Shown here: one piece after another, positions 1 to 12,848 of the stretch
Layout of the letters: every line of letters starts with the position of its first letter
Position numbering within the stretch: the first letter of the stretch is position 1
NCBI RefSeq assembly: GCF_963169125.1
Contig: NC_084794.1
Coordinates: 92,487,018 to 92,551,017 of the forward strand
Origin: Humulus lupulus
Lineage: Eukaryota > Streptophyta > Magnoliopsida > Rosales > Cannabaceae
Length of the DNA stretch: 64,000 bases
Direction of reading: 5' to 3'
Program-made: the position numbers and the translations under genes
Notes under the pieces: model-generated
The model's input: the letters and a program-made list of their open reading frames with translations, nothing else
The model's database searches: none
What the model was told of the DNA's origin: nothing

Positions 1-72
1 TAAGGTGATTAATAACATTCAACAGCAACCGACCATCTAAATAAAGCTTTCCAGAGGGAGATATTGCCTTTC

Positions 73-3000
73 TTAGTAGTCAAGGTTGCCCATTGATGGA
101 ATCCCATTGCTCGAGTTTCTGAGGTCCTGTCGATTGATGTAGTCGTCACAAGCGTTACTGCTATTAGAAACCTTGTGGTTCGAGACAGAACTCGCAGGGG
201 TAAGGCCTTCTTTGCCCATTTGCTGCACTTCAAGTGGAGACAGTATCTTTATGTACCACACATTGTTTACAAACTCCCTGGAAAAAAAAGGTTGCCAATT
301 AAATCAATAACATGTGTAATTAATAGAGTAGCAAGTAATAATAATAATAAGAACCCACTAAAGAGTGGGTACACATTCAATACAATTACTCCAGGAATTA
401 AACTCCAGCTCTAAGGTACTCTTGAGTATGAAGAAACCCATGAAAGTACCACGTGTTGTTTAAGAACAAACTGAAACAATTACATATGCAGGAGGGCAAA
501 GCATTCAATTCACCTGACTCAAGTCACTCAATCATACTGTAATTAAAGAGGAAGGAACAAACACATTTATTCATCCTATTCTATTGATTCTGCTGAACAC
601 TAGACACCCATCTCATTTAAAGTTCAAAACAATCTAAATGCATCACCATCCTGATGTGACTGACACAAATCGTACCTTGTACAGGAAACAAAGTTCAATT
701 TCACTTGCACTAACCTCCATTAAACTGTATGTATTCAAAAAAAAAAAATACCAAAATCATGATTCACAAAAGATCCAGTCTTCAACTGGGAAACAATATT
801 CATCAAACAAAATCCTTCATTACGTGTTCCCTCTTAATGACAATGCTCTAGATAGACCAATGAGCCTTAACAGAATAAGCTCATTGAAGTTTATTTCTTC
901 GCATTGTTGGCCATCATTTCTGACATATTTCTCAAGAATGACTTACAATCTAAATTCAGTGAATCCAATCTAATTAAAGATAATTGCCAATATAACAACC
1001 TATGGTCTTAAATTAACACAACTTCCAATAAAAACCGTAGTTAAAATGGAAAAAACTTGACACAGTTGACAAAGAAGCTCAGTCATATGATCCTACATTT
1101 AGATTCTGTCCAATACCCTACATAGAATCTTGTTTGTAATCCTGCAATGCTACCTAGAGTAAAATTCAGTCACCATTATCTTTGTGAAGCAAGGCATCTA
1201 GCTAATTTCCCAAAAGTACCTTCTTAATTTTGCAAGTCCCCAAACTTGAGCATTTTATTTAACTTTCCAATATTCTATACTCCTACTCAGTGATAACTAT
1301 CAATAGAATGAGCACAACTCCAACCTGTTAAATAGTGACATGAATCAAAAATCTTTAACTGCATTAGGCACCTTTGTATCATTATTGCATGCTCAAGGAG
1401 CCATGCACACAGCTGAGAATTTATCCTCGCATACTCAACCTTAAATTCAGTCATCAACAAAAATTGAATACATAAACCCTGACCACTCATTCTTAATGCA
1501 GACTAAAAAAATATGATAATAGTTTCCAGTCATCATGATCATGCAACAATGACATTCTCTACTGCTACTCTAATAAATATCAATAGAACAGAAAACAAAA
1601 CTCCAACATGTTAAATGATGACATGAATCAAAATCCGCTAACTGAATTGGGCACCTTTACATCATTGTTTCATTCTCCAGGAGCCATGCATAGCTTTCGG
1701 TGATTCTATTTTCACACTATTTTTAAATTCAATCATCCACAAACCTTGAATATGTAGATGTCTAACCTCTTTACACTTTGTAGACTTAAAAATATTATAA
1801 TAGCTTCCAGTCGTGTAATTGTTACTTGGTAAAAATATTCATGAGAAAAATATTTCATGCCGTAAAGGCACAATTCTCTCATTTTCACACAATATCTCAG
1901 CTAAAGTGAATAAACACTTCATACCATTTCCAGCAAAAAAAAAGACAAAAATACATGGCCCAGCCACCAATATAAAAATTCATTCAACCATCCCTGTAAA
2001 CCACTTGCAAAAGCTGAAAGGCTAAACCTATTCTTGGATAACTACTTTCAATGTCAAACTACTAATGCAAGAACAATTCACTCTAAGTTTAAAAAATTAT
2101 CAAAATTGAAAGTGGAAATAAAGGTAAAAAAAAAGGCCTATTAATCTTGCAGAGAACCCTAATTTAGTGGCACAGCTCGAGAAAGCAAGATATATTTGTG
2201 ATGTGTGTCTAAGATAAAGAGATCGCACCAGTAGAAAAATATATAAATCAGTCAGCAAATAGCATCAATACCCTAAGTTCCATTATGTTTTATTTAATTA
2301 TCCATGAGCCAAAGATTTTAGAGATACCCATACAAAAAGTTATTGCTGGAATATTAAATATGGGGACTTACTGCCAAGGGTCATCACCAAGGAGAAGAAC
2401 ATCATTCTCCCTGTCTACAAATACAAGCTGCCAGCCTGATCTCTGAGGGTCCTCCAGTTGGCCTTCAAGGCCAAACATACGAGCGAGCTCACTGCGCAGT
2501 TCATCATAACTGCTGAACTTGGATATATCCAGTGACCTCCCAAAGGACCCCGACTTATGAACCTGTGAGAATTAAAACATTTAACAAGACAACAGATTCA
2601 GTTATAAGGAACATTAGTACCACGGTATCTGCAAATGCTGATTGCCAAAAATAGGAATTTAAAAATACAACACTTAAAAAAGTCTTTCTTTTAAAATACA
2701 ATTTTATGAGCACCATTACAATTGGGTTACCTTTACAAAGGTTCTAGTCGGTGGATTCACTTGGTCCCCATTCTCGGATGACTGCAAGAAACCAGATTCA
2801 TCTACACAACTTGAAGTAGTCATGTCCGAGTTAAGGGGAAAATCAGCGCCGGCGGCACTCGAATAATTCGAAGAACCAAACGGCATAGACAGTGAATCAT
2901 TTTCACTACCAATATTTCTCAGGTTCGACATCCCATTCTGCAACATGAGGGATGAAGAATCAATGTTAACCCCAAACAAAAGATTGCTTTGTGGGTCAGC

Positions 3001-6000
3001 AGCACCATGGTATGCTGAGTACTCTCTCCCAGGAAATGGAGGCAAAGTAGCAAGGTCAGATACATTTGACTGAGGCCCTAATTGTTCCACCTGAGGCAGT
3101 ACACTTTGAGAAGCCCCAGAGGAAATCTGTGGTTCAACTGAGATTTGCTTGGCTAGCAAGGAAGAAGAAGAGATAACAGAGTTGGAACCACTCAAGTTAA
3201 GCAACTGGGATCCTCCATTCTGGGACAACGAACCTAATATACTATGGATTTGGGAAACATCAGATGAAGATATGGGATTCCCAACAGAGTCAGGAAAGCT
3301 TGGTTGCTGGCACTGTGAAGGGATGGCCTGCAGGGATGGAGACTGGGACTGACTACCTGAGGAAAAATTGGATAGAGCAGACATGACATTAGGAATCTGC
3401 TGCTGAACAGACAACTGATGCAATTGTTGTGACGGTTGAAGCTGCTGCTGCTGATGTTGTTGCTGATGTTGCTGCTGATGTTGTTGCTGATGTTGCTGTT
3501 GCTGATGTTGTTGCTGCTGCTGATGTTGCTGCTGCTGTTGCTGATGTTGCTGCTGTTGCTGATGTTGCTGCTGCTGCTGCTGATGTTGTTGCTGCTGATG
3601 TTGCTGCTGATGTTGTTGCTGCTGATGTTGTCGCTGATCATTATATGGGTGGTAACGCTGCAATTGTTGTGGCAGAAGCTGGGGCTGAGCTGGAGCCTGG
3701 TTTTCCTGAAAGCTCTGAAGAAAAGTACTTTGAGGTTGGGATTGCGGTAACATTTGCCTCTGAAGCAAAGCAGCAGACCCATTAGAAACATTTTGGGATT
3801 GCTGGAATGGCAGAAGAGATTGCGGTGAACATTTTGAAGGATCCACTCCCCTCATTTCCTGAAGTGCAGCAGCAGCCATTGCTTGGTACACATCAGGTTG
3901 TAGACCTGCCATCGAAGCATCAAGCCTTGGCTGCATCCAGGGTGTAATCCCAAGTCCCTGAAAGTTCAATGACTGCAGCGCCGGATCCCCAACCCCACCT
4001 TGGAGCCACATCAATGGAGAATTTATGCTCATATCACCATCTTTAAGTGCTGAATTACACAATAAAAAGAATATTAGCCAAAGGCATAGAACCATGATTC
4101 TTTACAAGCCTCAGATAATAAAATCAACCATACCATGGAAAGAGGGCAATCCTGATGGCCATGGTCTCTTCAGTCTGAGGGGAAATGGGGATGGATACAT
4201 TGGAAATGTTGTTAATGGCTCAATCTCCCACAAAGAGACTCTTGGCTGTCTCTCCCCAGCAGTAGATTCATCCCAACCAACCTGCATTAATACAAAAACA
4301 AGTTATGAAACACATATCATGAAACGAGCTTGTTCAAAAATTATCAAATGCTTTGGCAAACCTTCACAGAGCGCCAATGTGAATTTGGCCAGCGAACAGG
4401 ATCCAAGTCACTAATTCCAGTAATGGTTCCCATGTACCTGGCAAAAAATTTGTAATTACCCAGTAAGTATTCAACAGTTGCATTGGCATAGCTGCATGTA
4501 AATGTCAAAGTAGAAACATCTAAGAGGAAAGAAATACTAACTGCCCAATATATGTATATGTTAATATAAATAAAACAAATTTAATTCTTGAAATATAAAT
4601 GAATAAATCCAGAGCAACTAAGAGTCTAATTTCTATCAGGATGAAATAACAGCAAAAGTACCATATAAACTGGGAGACAGGGAAAGAAAAAAGCAACCAC
4701 TTAGGAAGTGATAAAACAGAAATCTTGTATCTTGTATGTCTGAAAACATTGTGGCATTACTTCTCATATTTAATAAAAAAAAAAGTGTAATATAGTACAA
4801 AGAGCAGTATGGTGAATTTAGGTTTATCATATTCAACTAGGACTGTGTAAAGGTCCCAAATTAGAAAAAGAGGAACCTCAACCCACTGCAAAGGTACAAA
4901 ATTTATCTAAATAAGAAGTGTCTTCTCCTTAGATAACCCCACCCCAAAAAAAAATAGCTGTATAAAGAAAATTTTCAAGGAAAGCAATAATATAAATCAT
5001 CTTAACAGAGCAACATAGAAGGAAGTATCAACTGTCAGCCACACTGGTGATCGAATCAAAGCAAATCAGTAAAGAGCTAAGAAAGAAAATCCAGAATCAC
5101 TTCTTAAGACAAAAGCATGGCACACAATTTCCTCTAATTGAAAAGCAAGGTCAATCAACAGCAGTCCATCCATTATAAGAATAAAGAACAAAATACGTAT
5201 CCAATCAGGTTATAAAAAATGAGGAACAAAAACATCAAACAACTTTTTAAAAAACAAAAATAACAATGATTAGAGATGGTAGTATCTTAAAATCATTCTC
5301 CAAAAGAACAAAGATAATGCAAAATCTACAACGTTCATGAGCACTATGAACACCTACCGACGAACACTAGACTCTTCAGTCTCAAACAGCATCCTAAATC
5401 GCATGCCCACGGAAACACGCGTATGATAGACAGCTTTTACATATTTGGCCAGAGGTATGACAAATTCTGATGGACTAGCCCTGAAAAGAAAGTAATTTGA
5501 ACAGAAATTAGTAGAGCATCTTTTTAGCCATATATGCCAATGCAGGTCCCATAAATAATCTTTTGCCTGGGTGTGTTTGATGAGGAGCAAGGTTGTGGAT
5601 GAAAGACTTTCATCCACATAATCCACCATACACTATGCTGTCTAAAGAAGTTCCAAATTAGCACAGGGAGATACTCACCTTGGATTATAAAAGATAGTAA
5701 AGCGACTGTTTGTGGCAGCTGCATGCGCAGCAGCAGCAAGCAGACCAATGTGCATGCTGTCACTGGATAAAACAGATGAGGGCATGACAGTTTGAGGACG
5801 ATTAGCTCGGCGGATACCCAATAGTAGCTGATTCTTTTCATTCCTGGTAGAATACAATTCATTTAAAGGAATTTATAACCCTGAAAATAATATATATATA
5901 ATTATCAACAAATAAGAAACAGAAGGTTCTATGCTGGAACACCCAGCCTTCCAAACCCAAGGTGGGGATGCCAGTCTACTCTGAGGTTATGAAAAATATA

Positions 6001-9000
6001 CTTTATTATAATATTCTCTATACCCTGCAAAATACTTGCAATTTTACTCGGTTATACTATTCTTAAATGAATAATGGGCAATATAGATTTAACAACAGGG
6101 GTTGACTGATATAAACTGAGAATAATTACTGATCAGAATCTTAGATTTTCTAGTCTTTGCCAACTTAAAAAGAGTCAATCGTATATAACAGAAAAAACAA
6201 ATGAATAGGAATATCCGAATCCAAACCAGATAAAAAGAACTGAATCCCCAGCAACAAGTCTCTTTGCGCTAACAAACACACTCCATCCTGTTGTAAGAAG
6301 ATGCCTTTTGGGCTGACCTGCTCATTTAACACAGATAGATCAAGTTACAAACTGAAATAAGCTGGAATCACAGATCTAGTATATCTGAACTGGCTTCTCA
6401 TATTTGCTGAGGATGAAATGCATACATCCCACATAATCTATGTGCTAATTCTGCTTTAAGACATTATCTATTAAAATCAGAACATGCTTGTACTGAAGCT
6501 CAATCACATGTTACAGACAGTCTTGTATAAGACAAATTGAGTAAAAAAAAATACTTCTTGCTTCTTGCTACGAAACCTTAAGACTCTTTAATGATAATCA
6601 CGTGTACTAAGATTCTTGAATGATAATCATGTGTATTAACTCAATAAAATTAAATAATAGTGTGTTTTGATTAAATACAAAGAAAGATGTGTTCCTACTT
6701 TGTCTCCTGAATGAGAAAAATTGAAGTTAGAAGCCAACAGGAAGGTTGAATAATTTAATTTGGACTATCAATTCATCTTGTCAAAGCACAAAAATGCAAA
6801 ACCGAAAAAGTGAAATTTCAGGCATCTATGTGTTAAAATCATTTTGCGAGATCCCAATGTGTTAAACTACCTAAGTAGAGTTTAGGGAAGAGGAATATAA
6901 AATGTAAAGAGAAGAGAGAACCAAGGAAAGCACGGGTAATTAAAGGAAAGCACAAAAGGCACGAGTTGAACAGCTTAAAGAACTTCGTTCCTCCGGCGCA
7001 TCTACTTTACAAGAAAAGCATATTCCTAAACATTTCATGAACGTGTCTGTACTAACAATTCAATTGGAATTCAAGAAAGATTTCAAGTAGTCATAATAGA
7101 ATACTGGCAAGCACCTTCAGAAGCCTCAAACAGTACACAATAAGACTAATAAACTAATAGTAACAAGAGTAACTTATATAAGATGTAATAAAAACTGCTG
7201 CTTATAAAATAGAACTAATTGTGCGGCTGTTCGGATATCTAAATGTCAAACGGAAAAAAGAACATGCATCACAAGACAGTGATAACTAGACTGCACCTAA
7301 TAACATTACTCAACCATCAAAACTAGTGCAGCATTTCATATTTTTTTATGGAAACATCTAAATTAGAATAAACAGCCATAAACTCTGGCAACTAAAAATG
7401 TAAATTAAACAGAGTTCTCATTAAAAATTCAGCATAAATTAAATGCACCTCGAAATATATGTCTAAACTTCCATTCATTATCATGAAGATCCCTTGCAAT
7501 TAGTTCTTGAGCTGGGGGCTGCTGTGTATAATCCTAAAGAAACCATCAAAGAAAAAAGTGATTGATGAACCAACTTCGTAACACACAAAACCATATAAAG
7601 ATAAATAACCTAATAAAAAAAAGTACTTACAAGAGGAGGAAAGACTTTTTCTGCAGCCCGCCGGGGAACAGAGAAACCTCCATGAGTGCTAGTATCACTT
7701 GCAGTCAAAGTCTTACAGAAATAGTTGGTTGGCTGTTTACTAGGAGTACCCAATTCTGCAGGCAGCAGGTACACATCCTTCTGCTCTTGCTACCGATAGG
7801 GAAAAAAAAAGATGTATTTATCAAGAAGTGAAGAAATGAAAAATAAACAAATGAACATCCTCAAACAAGGGAAGTGATGTACTGGACTCAATGGTTGTAG
7901 GGTCATTTGAGCATATACTTCATCTGTTTCCACATCTGCCTGTTCACCATAGAACCAAAACATTATGCAAGGAACAAGAAGTGCACAAACACGTACAGAT
8001 TATAGGTTAAACATTTACACTCACATGCATAGTCACATTGTGAAGCTGACAAATCAACTGTGGTGGCAAGTTGGGGTAATTGGGTATATGAGCATCCACT
8101 TCCTTGTTAGTTGAAGCAGCAACCTGTCCAGGAAACTTCAGGGATTAATAGCAATTACTGACAACATAAAAGAATAAGGAAATGATAAGGATACCCATGG
8201 GAAACAAGCATGTTGGTTGTTACCGCTAGAAGCTTAAAACATATAAGCAAGAACATCTGTCTTTGAAACATTTTAGACACCACCAAAGGCATTAAATGAG
8301 GTAAATTGCGAGTGATCTTGTCACATATAACTATTTTCAATACAATTACTTAAAGCACAAGTATATCAAACAAAAACAAAAGTCCAACAACCCATAACTT
8401 AAAAAAATTTAAGTGTCATACATAATCTTACTAAAAGGAAACAAAATGAAGTTATTTCCTTAAAATAGTTCATGCACTCTGTAGGAAGGTCGGATCAACT
8501 CCTAGCACCTAGACAACATAAAAACCACTCATAGGGACTATAAAATTTGGTGGTAAAATAAAAAGATAAGAACCATTCGTAAACAGCAAATGGATCAAAC
8601 ATTTTAATTCAATAAACAAAAAACACTTCAAACATGTACTTGCAACCAAGCTTTCAACATAAATGAATTAATAATCTTTTTTTTAAGAAACAAATGGTAA
8701 AGATAATAATGTTATATTAATTAATTGTACCAACCTGCTCACTATGACCCTGTGGAAAATAGACTACGCGACTTCCAACAGGTGGCAAAGATACCAGTGG
8801 ACCTGCACATGCGTGCCACAGCTCTGAATTCAAACATTTCTTCTCCCCTGCACATAGTTCCCACGAAAGCATTAATATACATGAAAGAATAGATCCACAT
8901 TATTAAATTCCCATCATTCCAACAATTCACAATACATACAAGTCACAAGTAAAATCCAAGCTACGAATCATGACACCCACGAGAACATTAAAAAAAATTC

Positions 9001-9478
9001 AGGGATTATTTCTCAAGCTGACACATTAACTCATCCACCGCTACCTTATCTATCCATTTTTAGATAAACCAAACAGACACGAGAACACAATATAGAACAT
9101 GAAAAAGGTATAATGAAATTCAACCACTCCGAACTTATATCCTTAAACACGCAGAGACAAGCATGATAACAACAATACATAAATAATCACTTAAATTATC
9201 GTAAACAAGCTCCTAAAAACAACCCACTTACAGAATGCCATTTCAATCACCACAACCAATAGAGAAGTTAGTAACAGGTTAACTCCAAACATTAGAGAAC
9301 AAATTATGCATGCACAATTAGCCGCCTCAGAAATATAAGATTACCGTCCCAAGTAAATACCAAGTCAGCAAGCAGAGAGAGAGAGAGAGATGATAAAATA
9401 AATGAAAATAATAAAGGGCTAACCTTCCTGAGCCTGATGATTAAACCCCGACGAGGACGACGAAGAAGAGAGTCTCAT
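73..9478 (-). CDS. ARF6: Auxin response factor 6-like transcription factor (14 coding exons)
   Basis: Nuclear transcription factor that binds auxin response elements and activates auxin-responsive genes; ARF6/ARF8 control flower maturation and adventitious rooting in Arabidopsis. Coding exons, 5' to 3' on the minus strand: 9478-9424, 8847-8735, 8123-8025, 7939-7883, 7789-7631, 7533-7449, 6317-6227, 5843-5679, 5480-5358, 4437-4362, 4281-4134, 4049-2731, 2562-2372, 277-73. All introns are GT-AG and the phases match. The exons sum to 2886 nt, giving 961 residues plus a TAA stop. The order is an N-terminal Ser run, B3 DNA-binding domain (about 130-235, with [18 protein letters not shown]), dimerisation/ARF domain (about 260-345), a Gln-rich middle region typical of activator ARFs (about 390-820) and PB1 (about 825-915). 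The [12 protein letters not shown] wording and the Gln-rich middle region resemble ARF6 more than ARF8, as I recall the families. The first ATG opens directly into MRLSS, as in known ARF6. The frame is intact, so the gene is likely functional. UTR ends are not resolved. Confidence 0.96.
1268..1812. repeat. Tandem duplication inside the last ARF6 intron
   Basis: Two diverged copies of about 260 bp lie head to tail, offset by about 281 bp (about 1268-1531 and 1553-1812). Both contain ATCAATAGAA, ACTCCAACNTGTTAAAT, TGACATGAATCAAAA, GGCACCTTT, CAGGAGCCATGCA-like and TTCCAGTC blocks in the same order. No TSD or coding content is seen. Function unknown. Confidence 0.75.
2423..2443 (-). promoter_or_regulatory. 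miR167 target site in ARF6 coding sequence
   Basis: On the mRNA strand this reads GAGATCAGGCTGGCAGCTTG followed by T. It matches the known miR167-complementary site of ARF6/ARF8, pairing along most of the 21 nt with a mismatch near the middle. It lies in exon 13, in the PB1 codons for RSGWQLV, where it is placed in Arabidopsis ARF6/8. The transcript is therefore expected to be cleaved or repressed by miR167. Confidence 0.93.
2731..4049 (-). other. ARF6: ARF6 exon 12: Gln-rich transactivation region
   Basis: The largest coding exon (1319 nt) encodes residues 391-830. It begins with the family-typical stretch [25 protein letters not shown] and [14 protein letters not shown] long Gln/His tract follows, then a Ser/Gln/Asn-rich low-complexity stretch, and the exon ends at RTFVK just inside PB1. 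The acceptor reads TTCAG before 4049 and the donor is GTAACC after 2731. In the ARF family a Gln-rich middle region marks transcriptional activators (the ARF5/6/7/8/19 class). The plus-strand open frames across 3429-3790 are mirror images of the CAG/CAA repeat and are not genes. Confidence 0.93.
3434..3645 (-). repeat. CAG/CAA/CAT microsatellite coding a Gln/His tract in ARF6
   Basis: About 70 codons (roughly residues 529-595) are almost only Gln (CAA, CAG), punctuated by single His codons (CAT) every three to six residues. The CAT interruptions break pure CAG runs. ARF6 proteins have Gln-rich middle regions; a tract this long with regular His is likely species-specific and length-variable between alleles. 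Confidence 0.92.
9374..9391. repeat. (AG)n microsatellite in ARF6 intron 1
   Basis: About nine AG dinucleotides in a row lie just downstream of exon 1 on the transcribed strand (CT-rich in the pre-mRNA). Confidence 0.9.
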
Positions 9479-10400
9479 TCTTCAACAATGGAAGAAAAAC
9501 AGAACAAAAACAAAAATACTGGTACGAGCAGCTGAAACCGCCTGAAGCTTCAAGAAACGAACTCTGAACAAAAATCAAATACAGCAGTTCTCTTTCTTAC
9601 TCAAACCCCCCATTAAGCAAATATAGAAGCCATTTCTGAACCTTCACTTCCCGACCGTACCATCAAATGTGTGATTAGTAAGCTGCCCCCCCACCCCCCC
9701 AGCTCAAGACCAGAAAAACCAACTAAAGAGGCCAACGATATCATCCAAAACCAGTACCAATACAGAACACAACCCCCCTAACCCTCATAGAGCCAGATCT
9801 TCACCACCCCAACCCTAAACGCCATAATCAACTTCAACCCAAAAAAACAAAACCCTAAAATCCGAAACTTCCCTCCAAAACCAAATTCGCAGCTCCAACC
9901 CTCAGCTCCACCCAAACCCTAAAATCCCCAGATCTCAGATACCGAAACGAGCAGAAGAAAGGAGTAAGCAGCCGAAGCAAGTACAGTAGTAAGCCCCCTT
10001 AGTGATCGATAATGAGTGAAGCTTACTGAGCTGAAAGTGGCACTTCTAGGAAGCTAAGCAGTCGCCTTTGTGGGTTCGGATTTGACTATGGACAGAGAAA
10101 ACTTTGGCTGTGCGCAGCTGAGAGAGACTGGTTGTGTGTGTGTGTAAGAGTGAGAAAAAAAATAAAAAAAGGAGAGAGAAAGAGAAGAGAAGAGGAAAGA
10201 TTTTCGGTGGAGAGCTTTATTGGTCTTCGTTTGAAGGAAGGGCTTGTTTGGTTTGGTCTACCGTCAATTAATACAGTGGTAATTATTGCTGGCTGTCACT
10301 TTTTTTATATCCAAATATTTAATATTATAAAATAATATATATACATGAGAAAGGAGAGCTGGACAGAAAGTTTGAGGTGTGGGGTAATGTCCATAGGGAT
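9479..10400 (-). promoter_or_regulatory. ARF6 5' leader and promoter region
   Basis: The sequence upstream of the ARF6 ATG holds long C/A-rich stretches on the plus strand (G/T/pyrimidine-rich as mRNA), including a C-rich run near 9684-9700, typical of a plant 5' UTR. Several ATG triplets occur on the minus strand before the main start, so upstream ORFs are possible. I cannot place the transcription start site. A TG run (about 10132-10145) and purine-rich DNA follow, before AT-rich sequence from about 10310. Confidence 0.55.
10132..10145. repeat. (TG)n microsatellite upstream of ARF6
   Basis: Seven TG dinucleotides in a row, in the presumed promoter or distal leader. Confidence 0.85.
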
Positions 10401-12848
10401 GGCTGTCAGAAGCAATAATAAATAAATATCATTATTTAAATTTAAATAAATAAAAAAAAAAGATAAAATATGATGACCAACTTCCACCAAAATCTAGGAC
10501 TTGATCTTTTTTTTTTGCCCTAGATTTTATTTTTTCAATGTATTACGTACTTATCTGTATCTATCTAACTAAATATCATCACAAACAATTATCCATGTTT
10601 TTCTAAGATTATTATTTTTTGTATATATTTGTGAAATTTTATTTTAATTTAAGAAGAATAGAAAAGAAATTTATAATTTGGGAAATTCTAATTAGATGAA
10701 CAGAGATCATTGAATTATTGCTTGTACAAAATTGTAAGTGAAGGGTAAAATTAGTAAAACTGTTTTTCATCCTTATCTTGTTATCCTTATTATTTGAGCC
10801 AGCCACAAAGATTTTAATGGGTACCAAATTTGTATGCTTTTCTATTCTCTTTCTTAGGTTTATAAAAAAAAAATTTTGCTTAAATTTCAAGGAAGTGGGT
10901 AGTCATGCGTATAGCACAAAAATTTAGAGGATTTGTTTACTTACTTTTTAATTTGTTTATTTTTCTGTGAAAGATTCTAATGTGCTTAGATTCTGATAAT
11001 TATTTAGGTTTTTTTTTCCCTATAGTTATTAAAAAACTGGATGCTATTATAAGAGGAAAAGTAATGAAAATGACTTGGGTAGCCATTTATATATATATAT
11101 ATATTATGAAATACACACTTTTACATAAGATATGGCAAATTTTGTCTGAGAAGAGGGAATTGAAAAACAAAATTATAATATAGAATTATGAAAATGCTAA
11201 CTGTAACTTTTGCATAAAAGCTTATGATTTTAGTTTTAACTTTTTGAATGCAACTTAGGATTTTATGATGGAAGCTTGTCCATTTTTTAGCTTGGTACCA
11301 TACTGTGCCCAAACATATGTAATGATGCATATATTTTTTTATTAATTTTATATATTTGATAGGTCAATGTCATGATATTTAGTTCAGCAATAGCATGATG
11401 TAAGTACTATCTGGGTGGACTGAAAGCAAGATTCTGACCAAATGTGTTTTTTTTTCATTTATTTATTTGAAAACTTGAACAATTTACTGGCAAGTCCTTA
11501 GAATTTACTCATATATATTTCCTTGAATTTACTCAAATTAATTACTTTATTTTATTGCTCAAAAATTATATTGATCCAATTTCTTCATTACAGCAGAAAA
11601 AATTGTAATTTTTTAATTAAATGTTAAACAGGTAAAAACATATAACTGATTATTCTAAATTATAAAAAATAAAAAATAAACACATTGTCAATGTCTCGAT
11701 GTGAGCCTTTCTCTTTCTAGATCTTGTGTTTTATTTATGTGATACTGTGATATCTTTGTTGGTGAAATAGGAATTATCTAGAAACTTTTTTTAACTTAAA
11801 ATTGTGTCCAAATAATGGTAGAAATTTACCCTTGAAAAAAAAAATGGTAAAATTTTTATTTTAAGAACTTTACTCGTTTTGTTAAAAAAACTTACTTTTA
11901 TTTTACTTCAAGAAAGTTAAATTGATATGCATAATATAGAATAATTAGAATTCATAACATCACATTTTGCTAAATATATATATAAATAATTAAAAATTGC
12001 TGGATTCTTAGCATGCTTACTTATGAATTTTAGTGATTGACAAAATAGTCTTAAAAACTAATAATTAGAAACTTAGATTTACAAAACAATAATAATAAAT
12101 ATGCAATACCACCCCAATAGACCACAACTAGTAAATAATGTAAGAACCATTAATAGTGATAAATCTACATATAACAACAAAAATAATACCCAATTAAGTA
12201 GCCATTGGTTTCCCGCTCACACAAAAATCATGGATGCTAACCAAATAGACTAATATTTATAAAAAAAAAATAAAAAAAGCATGAAAAGCTAAAAAAAAAT
12301 GGACAAAGAAGCAGCCCACTAGATGTAGCGTATCTTCGGTATAACCTTGAAGGGAAGAAGTATCGAACTCTTCACAATGAGGAGGGACAAGAATACCACC
12401 AGCAGCTTTTTGGGGACAAGAATAAGACTACCAACATTTGAGGTACCAAAGAATTTTACTTGCAGGGTAATAGTATACAAACATGCATAAATATGCACAA
12501 AATAATGGGGGTGGGGGTTATGCTCGAACCCCAATCTTGGGCTTTTTCTACTCAAATCCTTAATTTTGGGCTTTTACTTTCAAGGACCCAACCACTTGAT
12601 CTGCAAGTGATTGGTGACAAAGAAGTATAGAATTAAAAAGCAAGATAATTTATTATTCATGAGATGGACTTCCTTTCTCTTTTTATCATCTTAAGAGAGA
12701 GAGAGAGCAAAAGCTACTTTCATCACCATTTAGATGCAGCTATTAGTCATCCTTGGTTAAGTTAGTTCGAAAAAAGAAAAATTTGTGGCAAAAGTCAATA
12801 AGTAGTTAAAAAATATTATATTATGATTGGTTAAATACAAATTATAAG
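10401..12848. other. AT-rich intergenic DNA, no gene seen
   Basis: Homopolymer A/T runs, a short (TA)n at about 11089-11105 and no open frame with recognisable protein content. Short open frames here (for example near 12320-12555 on the minus strand) show no family motif. It could contain distal ARF6 promoter elements. Confidence 0.7.

Larger units (their letters stand above)
73..2562 (-). other. ARF6: ARF6 PB1-domain exons 13-14 split by a 2.1-kb intron
   Basis: Exon 13 (2562-2372) starts at [13 protein letters not shown] and ends inside the codon for Q of DDPWQ. Exon 14 (277-73) resumes with [13 protein letters not shown]. Together they form the PB1 oligomerisation domain, with the basic-face Lys (FVK/VHK) and the acidic OPCA motif ([14 protein letters not shown]), which mediates ARF-Aux/IAA and ARF-ARF contact. 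The donor GTAAGT (from 2371) and acceptor CCAG (to 278) bound a 2094-nt intron, by far the longest in the gene, with no coding sequence I recognise. Confidence 0.92.

Noticed and set aside
3429..3785. Plus-strand poly-Leu and Ala/Asp/Val-rich open frames
   Set aside because: They are antisense readings of the ARF6 CAG/CAA/CAT tract; the minus-strand frame has clear ARF family content.
3234..3791. Minus-strand 185-codon Ser/Asn-rich open frame
   Set aside because: It is another frame of the same repeat; the ARF6 exon frame is supported by family sequence and by splice phase.
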